A stretch of DNA of 12,018 nucleotides, taken from Dehalococcoidia bacterium. Its GTDB lineage: Bacteria; Chloroflexota; Dehalococcoidia; UBA2979. Location: positions 1 to 12,018 of the forward strand of contig JASLOV010000193.1 in assembly GCA_030745285.1 (NCBI GenBank). The letters are read 5' to 3'. The position numbers were made by a program, and so were the translations under genes. Below the pieces are notes generated by a model. It searched no databases. It was given only the letters and a program-made list of their open reading frames with translations, and was not told the origin of the DNA. Positions 6,679-12,018 of this stretch are shown here, one piece after another. Each line of letters starts with the position of its first letter. Position 1 is the first letter of the stretch.

Positions 6679-8102
6679 ATGCCGCGCTCCAGTCGCGCCA
6701 GCACCATTGGCGCCAGCTCCGTGACGTCGCCCGCGCCGATGGTGAGGAAGACGTCGCCCTCCGCCAGTTGCGGCGTGATACGGTCGACCGCTTCCTTGAA
6801 TGAGTCGACGTATTCCGGCGACGGCGTCGTGATCTCGGCGGCGAGTGCGCGGGCGTCGAGCCCGGCCTCCTCCGTCTCGCGCGCGGCGTAGGTACGCAGC
6901 AGGTAGAGCACGTCCAGCCCCTCAAAGCAGTCCCGCCATCCATCGAGCAGGTACTTCGTCCGCGAGTAGGTGTGCGGCTGGAAGCAGGCGACCAGCCGCC
7001 GCCCCGCGAAGCGCTGGCGGGCGGCGCTGATGTTGACCCGCACCTCGGTCGGGTGGTGTGCGTACTCGTCGATCACGGTCACCCCGGCCGCCTCGCCGAC
7101 GGTGTCGAAGCGCCGCGCGACGCCGGAGAATTCCTCGGCCGCTCGGGCGGCGCGGTTGAAGTCGACGCCGGCCCGCATCGCGAGGGCCATCGCGCCCAGG
7201 GCGTTGGCGACGTTGTGACGGCCGGGCACCTGTAGCGAGACTGCGCCCAGCTCCGCGCCCTCAAGGCTGGCGGTGAAGTCGAAGCCACCGCGGTCGTTGA
7301 CGCGCAGCCGCTCCGCGCGCCACTCCGCATCCGCGTCTACGGCGTAGCGCTCGACCCGGGCCCCGGCCTCGCGCCGGGCGGCGCCGAGCTCGGCGGCCAG
7401 CGGCGAGTCCGCGCAGACGATCAGCGTGCCCTCCGGGACGACGCGAGCGGCGAAGGCATGGAACGCCTCGATCATGCGCTCCTCGCTGCCGTAGTAGTCG
7501 AGGTGGTCGGCTTCGATGTTGGTGATCAGCGCGAACATCGGGTCGTACTGGAGGAACGCCTCGGCGTACTCGTCCGCTTCGACGACGGCGGTGTCGCCGG
7601 CGCCGTCACGGGCGTTGCCGTCCAGTTGCGGCGAATCGCCGCCGACGAGCACGAGCGGATCAAGCCCGCTGCTTACGGCCATCATCGCGGCGAGGGTGGT
7701 GGTGGTGGTCTTGCCGTGGGTCCCGGCAATCGCCATCACGCGACGATCGGCGAGCAGGACCCGCACCATCTCGGCCCGCAACATCACCGGGATGTTGCGG
7801 GCGCGGGCGCTCTCGATCTCCGGGTTGTCTTCGCGCGCCGCCGCCGTGGCCACCAGCAGTTCCGCGCGGCCGAGGTTGGAGGCGGCGTGCCCCTCGTAGA
7901 CGGTCGCGCCGAGCTCCACGAGGCGGGCGGTGTGCTCGGACGGGATCAGGTCGGAGCCGGTGACGGTGTGGCCGCGGGCGAGCAGGATCTGGCCGATGCC
8001 GGACATCATGATGCCGCCCGCGCCGACGAGGTGAACGCGGTCCGGGATCGAGACCGCACCGCCGCCGGAGGGCGAGTCGCCACGCGAGATCAGTCGCATC
8101 AT
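6675..8102 (-). CDS. murC: UDP-N-acetylmuramate--L-alanine ligase MurC
   Basis: MurC adds the first amino acid (L-Ala) to UDP-MurNAc using ATP, in the cytoplasm. The N-terminal UDP-binding domain has VHLVGAGGIMMSGI (23-36). The central ATPase domain has the P-loop GTHGKTTTT (127-135), VVEADEYAEAFL (173-184) and NIEADHLDYY (195-204). The C-terminal domain contains GRHNVANALGA (294-304), DEYAHHPTEV (345-354) and FQPHTYSRT (374-382), all MurC hallmarks. Length is 475, as expected. The frame stays open far upstream, but the family start and an ATGA overlap with the murG stop (8099-8102) place the start here. GAGG lies 7 nt before it. A second ATG follows immediately (8097-8099). The stop overlaps the ddl start by 4 bp. 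Confidence 0.97.
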   Translation of the reverse strand: MMRLISRGDSPSGGGAVSIPDRVHLVGAGGIMMSGIGQILLARGHTVTGSDLIPSEHTARLVELGATVYEGHAASNLGRAELLVATAAAREDNPEIESARARNIPVMLRAEMVRVLLADRRVMAIAGTHGKTTTTTLAAMMAVSSGLDPLVLVGGDSPQLDGNARDGAGDTAVVEADEYAEAFLQYDPMFALITNIEADHLDYYGSEERMIEAFHAFAARVVPEGTLIVCADSPLAAELGAARREAGARVERYAVDADAEWRAERLRVNDRGGFDFTASLEGAELGAVSLQVPGRHNVANALGAMALAMRAGVDFNRAARAAEEFSGVARRFDTVGEAAGVTVIDEYAHHPTEVRVNISAARQRFAGRRLVACFQPHTYSRTKYLLDGWRDCFEGLDVLYLLRTYAARETEEAGLDARALAAEITTPSPEYVDSFKEAVDRITPQLAEGDVFLTIGAGDVTELAPMVLARLERGI

Positions 8103-9190
8103 GCGGCCCCCTCGCGCTGTGCCATCTCGCGCAGCATCGAAGCCAGCCGTTCGGCGGCGTCCGGGTGGGCGAGCGCGCTCATCGCCTCGCACATCGCCGC
8201 CAGGCGGGCCTCGTCGTCCAGCAGTTCGATGGCGACATCGGGCAGCGACTCCAGCTCGCCGGGTGGGAGTGAAACGGCTGCGCCCTGCGCGACGAGGTAG
8301 GAAGCGTTTGCGTGCTGATCGGAGAAGCCGCCGGGCAGCACGATCGCGGGCAGTCCGCTCACCGGCAGCTCGCCGAGCGAAGACGCGCCGGCGCGGGTGA
8401 TCGCCAGGTCGGCGGCGGCCATCGCCATCGCCATCTCGTCGGTGTAGCCGGTGACGTGGTAGCGCTCGCGCTGCCAGTCCGGCAGCGGCGCGCGCTCGCG
8501 CTCCAGCCAGCTCGCGTCGGTGCGCCCGGAGATGTGGAGCACCTGCGTGCGGTCGAGCAAGCGAGGCAGTGCAGCGGCCACCACGCGATTGACGTGATGC
8601 GCGCCCAGCGATCCGCCCGCCACCAGCAGCGTGTGCACCGACGGGTCGAGCCCGAAGTGGCGTGCACCCTGCTCCCGAGTCACGCCGGTGAACTGCCGTC
8701 GTACGGGGTAGCCGGTGACGACGGTGTTGCGGGGCGACAGGAACGCCAGTGAGGCCTCGACCGAACAGGCGACGGTGGTGGCGTGGCGCTGCATGTAGCG
8801 CACGGCCCAGCCCGGCTTCACGTCGGGCAAAAACAGCAGCATCGGCACGTGCCGCGAGCGCGCCGCGCTGCCGATCGGGGCGGAGGCGTAGCCGCCGGTG
8901 GCAAAGAGCGCGTCGGGCGAGTCGTCCCGCAGCACCCGTCGGGCGCGACGCCGGCCGCGCAGCAGGTTGAAGATGCCGCTGCCGAGCCGCCACGGAGAGC
9001 GACCACGAACCTGGGAGGCGGGGACCGACCGGAAGGGGATGCCGGCGCTGTCCGCCAGCCCGTGTTCCGGGCCACCGTCCGTGCCGTAGTAGACGAGCTC
9101 CGTGTCGAAGCTATCGCGCAGCCGCTCTCCGACCGCCATCGCTGGATAGGCGTGACCGCCGGTGCCGCCGCCGGCCAGTGCGAACTTCAT
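8099..9190 (-). CDS. murG: Lipid II synthase MurG (UDP-GlcNAc transferase)
   Basis: MurG transfers GlcNAc from UDP-GlcNAc to lipid I, giving lipid II at the inner face of the membrane. It is a GT-B glycosyltransferase of 363 residues. Visible motifs are the first G-loop GGGTGGHAYPA (7-17), the GGYAS region (99-103), the inter-domain G-loop GGSLGA (192-197), ITRAGASSLGEL (264-275) and the nucleotide-sugar region SDQHANA (290-296). Where many MurG proteins carry the HEQN loop, this one has LFLPDVKPGW (119-128), a variant discussed in the findings. The start is fixed by the family N-terminus (MKFALAGGGTGGH) and by an ATGA overlap with the ftsW stop (9187-9190). The Shine-Dalgarno is weak, so translation probably depends on coupling to ftsW. 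The stop overlaps the murC start. Confidence 0.95.
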   Translation of the reverse strand: MKFALAGGGTGGHAYPAMAVGERLRDSFDTELVYYGTDGGPEHGLADSAGIPFRSVPASQVRGRSPWRLGSGIFNLLRGRRRARRVLRDDSPDALFATGGYASAPIGSAARSRHVPMLLFLPDVKPGWAVRYMQRHATTVACSVEASLAFLSPRNTVVTGYPVRRQFTGVTREQGARHFGLDPSVHTLLVAGGSLGAHHVNRVVAAALPRLLDRTQVLHISGRTDASWLERERAPLPDWQRERYHVTGYTDEMAMAMAAADLAITRAGASSLGELPVSGLPAIVLPGGFSDQHANASYLVAQGAAVSLPPGELESLPDVAIELLDDEARLAAMCEAMSALAHPDAAERLASMLREMAQREGAA

Positions 9191-10380
9191 CGGGCACCGC
9201 CGGCGGGCGCCCGACGTACCCGGACCGCGCCTCGCGTCGGCGCTTCGTCGGCCGGGTCGCCGAGTGCGGCGTAGCGGGAGACCGAGAGCAGGATGCCGAT
9301 GGCGAGGAGCATCGAGACCATCGCGGAGCCGCCGTAGGAGAGGAAGGGCAAGGGGATGCCGGTGAGCGGCATGCTGCGCGTGACCCCGCCGATGTTGATC
9401 ACGAGCTGGAAGCCGATCCAGGCGACGACGCCGATCGCCAGCAGCGAGCCGAAGCGGTCCGCGGCCCGCCGGGCAATCTGCATCCCTCGCCAGATCAGCA
9501 GCGCGAAGAGCGCCAGCACCACCATCGCGCCGATGAATCCGAGCTCCTCGCCGACGATCGCCAGCACGCCGTCGGTGTGGGAGCCGGGGATGTAGAAGAA
9601 CTTCTGACGGGAGACCCCCAGCCCCAGCCCGCTGATGCCGCCGGAGCCGAGCGCCACCAGCATCTGCAGCGTCTGGAAGCCGACCCCGGACGGGTCCGAC
9701 TCGGCCGAGGTGAAGGCGAGGAGGCGGTCGACGCGGTAGCCGCCGACGAGCACGAGCCCGCCGGCCATCACCACGCTGCTGCCGATCAGGGCGATCACGT
9801 GGTGCAGTCGCGCGCCGGCCACGAAGAAGAGCGTGCCGGTGATGGCCGCGATCATGACCGTGGTGCCGAGGTCCGGCTCCAGCAGGATCAGCGCGCCGAT
9901 CAGCCCGACCATCACCACGAACGGCAGCACCCCGAGCGTCACGTCCCTCACGACGTCGCCCTTGGCGGCGAGCCACGCCGCCATGTAGATCAGGACCGCC
10001 AGCTTCGCGAACTCGCTCGGCTGAAACGGCGGTAGCGGGCCGAGGCTGATCCATCGCACAGCGCCGTTCTGTTGCGTGCCGATGCCCGGCACCAGTACGG
10101 CTACCAGCGTGACCAGCGCACCCAGCACCAGTAGCGGGCTGAGCCGCCTCAGCAGGCGGTAGTCCATGTTCATCGCCACGACCAGCCCGACGAGGCCGAC
10201 CGCGATCGCGACCGCCTGCCGCTTGATGAAGAAGTTCGAGTCGCCGTACTGGGCGAATCCCAGCGGGTACGAGGCCGAGTAGACCGCGATCAGGCCGACG
10301 ACGAGCAGCGCCGCCACGACGGCCATCAGGCCGTAGTCGGGGGCACGCCTTTCCGCCACGAACTGCGCCTCCGCCGCCAT
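9187..10380 (-). CDS. ftsW: Septal peptidoglycan glycosyltransferase FtsW
   Basis: FtsW is a SEDS-family polytopic membrane enzyme that polymerises lipid II into glycan strands at the septum, usually with a class B penicillin-binding protein. The sequence has many hydrophobic segments, consistent with about ten membrane helices. Conserved SEDS motifs include PPFQPSEFAKL (117-127), EPDLGTT (168-174), SHTDGVLAIVGEELGF (267-282) with the family's essential-type Asp270, and NIGGVTRSMPLTGIPLPFLS (329-348). The C-terminus beyond about 372 is a basic cytoplasmic tail. FtsW is preferred over RodA because the gene lies between murD and murG. The start overlaps the murD stop by one base (TGATG), with GAGG 6 nt upstream. 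The matching FtsI transpeptidase is not in the window. Confidence 0.94.
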   Translation of the reverse strand: MAAEAQFVAERRAPDYGLMAVVAALLVVGLIAVYSASYPLGFAQYGDSNFFIKRQAVAIAVGLVGLVVAMNMDYRLLRRLSPLLVLGALVTLVAVLVPGIGTQQNGAVRWISLGPLPPFQPSEFAKLAVLIYMAAWLAAKGDVVRDVTLGVLPFVVMVGLIGALILLEPDLGTTVMIAAITGTLFFVAGARLHHVIALIGSSVVMAGGLVLVGGYRVDRLLAFTSAESDPSGVGFQTLQMLVALGSGGISGLGLGVSRQKFFYIPGSHTDGVLAIVGEELGFIGAMVVLALFALLIWRGMQIARRAADRFGSLLAIGVVAWIGFQLVINIGGVTRSMPLTGIPLPFLSYGGSAMVSMLLAIGILLSVSRYAALGDPADEAPTRGAVRVRRAPAGGAR

Positions 10381-11768
10381 CAGCCGCCTCGCCCGAGTGC
10401 GAGCACGGCTCGCCTGAAGTCCTCGCCTCGAAGCTCGAAGTTTGAGTAAGCGTCGAACGAGGTGCCGGCGGGGGCAAAGAGCACGATGTCACCATCGCGG
10501 GCGCGGGCCGCTGCCGCAGCCGTCGCTGCCCCGACGTCGCCGGCCTGCTCGATGGTCGGGCCGTCACCGGGAGGGGTGGTGGCGTCGCGCACGGCGGTAG
10601 CGAACAGTTCCGAGGCCTCCCCGAACGTGATCACCGCGCGGCAACGTCGCGCCGCCTCCGCAGCGAGCCCGGAGAGCGGCAGTTGCTTGTCGCGCCCGCC
10701 GAGCAGCAGCACGACCGGCCGCTGGAAGCTGCGCAGGCCGGCCAGCGTGCGCTCCGGCGTGGTGGCGATGGAGTCGTTGACGTATTCGACGCCGCCGATG
10801 GTGGCGACCGTTTCGAGACGGTGCGGCACGCCGCGAAAGGCGCGTACGGCCTCGACCGCCGCTTCGTCCGAGGCGCCGAGCTGGCCGGCGACTGCCAGCG
10901 CCGAGAGCACATTCGCGACGTTGTGCTCGCCGCGCAGGGCGACGTCGTTGCGTTGCATCACCTCGATCGAAGCCGCGCCCGCGCGCCGGACGATGGCGTC
11001 GCCATCGAGCATCACGCCATCGCCGGGCAGGGAGCCGGTCATCGAGGTGCCCGCGACCCGCGCCGGCGCCTCTCGGCTGAACTGGGCGCAGAGCTCGTCG
11101 TCGAGGTTGAAGATGGCGAGGTCGTCGCCGTCCTGGAACTCGAAGATGCGCCGCTTGAGGGCGACGTAGGCGTCCCACGGGTAGCGGTCGAGGTGGTTCG
11201 GCGTGACGTTGGTCACGCAGGCGGTGTGCGGGCTCTCGTCGAGCCCCTCAAGCTGCGTGTGCGAGAGTTCGACGACGACGCGGGTCTCGGCGGCGATCTC
11301 GTCGAGCAGGCCGAGCAGTCCGACGCCGATGTTGCCGCCCGAGACGTAGTCGACGTCCGAAGCTGCGAGCATCGCGCCGACGAGGGCGGTCGTGGTCGTC
11401 TTTCCGGAGGAGCCGGTAATGCCGGCAATCGGGGCCGGGCAGCGCTCGAAGAAGAGCTTCGTCATCGAGGAGATCGGGACGCCTCGCTCGCGGGCGGCGG
11501 CTAGCGCGGGCAGCTCGGGCGGCACGCCCTGCGAGACGAAGACACACTCGGCCGAGGTGAGGTCCTCGGCGCGGTTGCCGTCCAGCGCCAGCCGGGCATC
11601 GCTGCCGTCGATCGCTTCGATCGCCTCGCCCAGCGCCTCGGCCGAACGCGAGTCGGACACGGTGACACGTGCGCCCTGAGAAGCGAGGTAACGCACGAGG
11701 TCGATACCCTCGATGCCGAGGCCGACGACCGTCACGGGAGTCCCCCGGAAATCCGGCTTAACCGCCAT
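10380..11768 (-). CDS. murD: UDP-N-acetylmuramoyl-L-alanine--D-glutamate ligase MurD
   Basis: MurD adds D-Glu to UDP-MurNAc-L-Ala using ATP, the second step of stem-peptide assembly. The order is an N-terminal Rossmann-like UDP-binding domain (VTVVGLGIEGID, 12-23), the P-loop region GITGSSGKTTTT (116-127), NIGVG (146-150), VELSHTQLE (166-174), NVTPNHLDRY (187-196), the candidate carbamylated Lys205 (ALKRRIFEF), HNVANVLSA (282-290), NDSIATTP (331-338), GGRDKQLP (357-364) and SNFELRGEDF (442-451). Several motifs differ from the E. coli-type GTNGKST, ELSSFQLE and NDSKATN, but the positions match MurD. Length is 462. The ATG lacks a clear Shine-Dalgarno and lies 32 bp after the mraY stop. The downstream ftsW start shares one base with its stop. 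Confidence 0.95.
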   Translation of the reverse strand: MAVKPDFRGTPVTVVGLGIEGIDLVRYLASQGARVTVSDSRSAEALGEAIEAIDGSDARLALDGNRAEDLTSAECVFVSQGVPPELPALAAARERGVPISSMTKLFFERCPAPIAGITGSSGKTTTTALVGAMLAASDVDYVSGGNIGVGLLGLLDEIAAETRVVVELSHTQLEGLDESPHTACVTNVTPNHLDRYPWDAYVALKRRIFEFQDGDDLAIFNLDDELCAQFSREAPARVAGTSMTGSLPGDGVMLDGDAIVRRAGAASIEVMQRNDVALRGEHNVANVLSALAVAGQLGASDEAAVEAVRAFRGVPHRLETVATIGGVEYVNDSIATTPERTLAGLRSFQRPVVLLLGGRDKQLPLSGLAAEAARRCRAVITFGEASELFATAVRDATTPPGDGPTIEQAGDVGAATAAAAARARDGDIVLFAPAGTSFDAYSNFELRGEDFRRAVLALGRGG

Positions 11769-11800
11769 AGCGTATTAGCCGTTGTTGTCCACAGGGTATA

Positions 11801-12018
11801 TCACACCGACAGCGCCAATGCGACGCCGACCATCGCGCCGGCGACGCTGAAGAGCCAGAATCGCATCACAACCTGCGGCTCGCTCCAGCCGAGTAGCTCA
11901 AAGTGGTGATGCAGCGGGGTCATGCGGAACAGCCGCCCGCCGCCTGTCATCTGGAAGTACCCAATCTGCAGGACCGTCGAGAGCGCCTCGACGACGAAGA
12001 CGATGCCGACGACCGGCA
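11801..12018 (-). CDS. mraY: Phospho-MurNAc-pentapeptide transferase MraY, 3' end only
   Basis: MraY moves phospho-MurNAc-pentapeptide onto undecaprenyl phosphate, forming lipid I in the membrane. Only the last 71 codons and the TGA stop are in the window; the gene runs off the right edge. The reading frame gives VVEALSTVLQIGYFQ, then the MraY signature MTPLHHHFELLGWSE with its three adjacent histidines, then VVMRFWLFSVAGAMVGVALA, the last membrane helix. This tail is highly conserved in MraY, so identification is firm despite the truncation. It is followed after 32 bp by murD, the usual mraY-murD order, so murF and murE would be expected further upstream, outside the window. Confidence 0.96.
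   Translation of the reverse strand, partial: PVVGIVFVVEALSTVLQIGYFQMTGGGRLFRMTPLHHHFELLGWSEPQVVMRFWLFSVAGAMVGVALALSV

Noticed and set aside
5557..6891. 444-codon plus-strand open frame opposite ddl and murC
   Set aside because: Its product is compositionally biased and antisense to two clear enzymes, with no motif.
8103..8993. Open frame extending murC upstream across murG
   Set aside because: The extension is Arg/Ala-rich and lies in the wrong frame of murG. The family start and the ATGA overlap place murC at 8102.
9191..10567. Open frame extending murG upstream across ftsW
   Set aside because: The extra residues are a frame-shifted reading of ftsW, and the conserved MurG N-terminus begins at 9190.
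11785..11793. TTGTCCACA, matching the high-GC (Streptomyces-type) DnaA box, between mraY and murD
   Set aside because: It is a single site with no cluster of boxes, AT-rich unwinding region or dnaA/dnaN nearby, so it is probably chance.
11769..11800. AT-richer 32 bp gap with TAATAC just before the murD ATG, as a possible promoter
   Set aside because: There is no convincing -35 element, and the hexamer lies too close to the ATG for a normal or clearly leaderless start.
1..12018. CRISPR array, tRNA, rRNA, insertion sequence, toxin-antitoxin or phage-defence genes
   Set aside because: I looked and saw no spaced direct repeats, tRNA-like folds, transposase frames or terminal inverted repeats.

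Overview
The window is a segment of a bacterial division-and-cell-wall (dcw) cluster, followed by nrdR and part of a surface-protein gene. The DNA is GC-rich, with third codon positions almost all G or C. Gene order, the Actinobacteria/Chloroflexota-style FtsZ tail (DLPTFLRR), and variant MurD and MurG motifs suggest a high-GC Chloroflexota lineage, perhaps Dehalococcoidia-like. That placement is inference; the window has no rRNA or other direct taxonomic marker.

Layout: nine genes of peptidoglycan precursor synthesis and division lie on the minus strand and are read from the right edge leftward: mraY (only its 3' end is present), murD, ftsW, murG, murC, ddl, ftsQ, ftsA, ftsZ. The murD to ddl genes are packed with 1-4 bp start/stop overlaps (TGATG or ATGA), and ddl overlaps ftsQ. 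This points to one translationally coupled operon. MurD and MurC make and extend the UDP-MurNAc peptide chain, Ddl supplies D-Ala-D-Ala, MraY and MurG make lipid I and lipid II, and FtsW polymerises the glycan at the septum. FtsQ, FtsA and FtsZ form the divisome scaffold. murB, often found between murC and ddl, is absent from that slot.

After ftsZ comes a 333 bp gene-free stretch. It holds a strong hairpin just after the ftsZ stop, a nested inverted repeat and a weak promoter candidate. Then comes nrdR, the ribonucleotide-reductase repressor, on the same strand. At the left edge a plus-strand gene enters from outside the window. It encodes InlB-type repeats, a Thr/Pro-rich linker and a C-terminal domain I do not recognise, and its 3' end overlaps the 3' end of nrdR by 18 bp.

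Most of the window is ordinary housekeeping sequence. The most unusual element is FtsZ: about 175 residues of acidic, low-complexity sequence precede the GTPase domain, and an internal ATG with a G-rich upstream stretch could produce a normal-length FtsZ from the same gene. I see no mobile element, CRISPR array, tRNA, rRNA or defence system.
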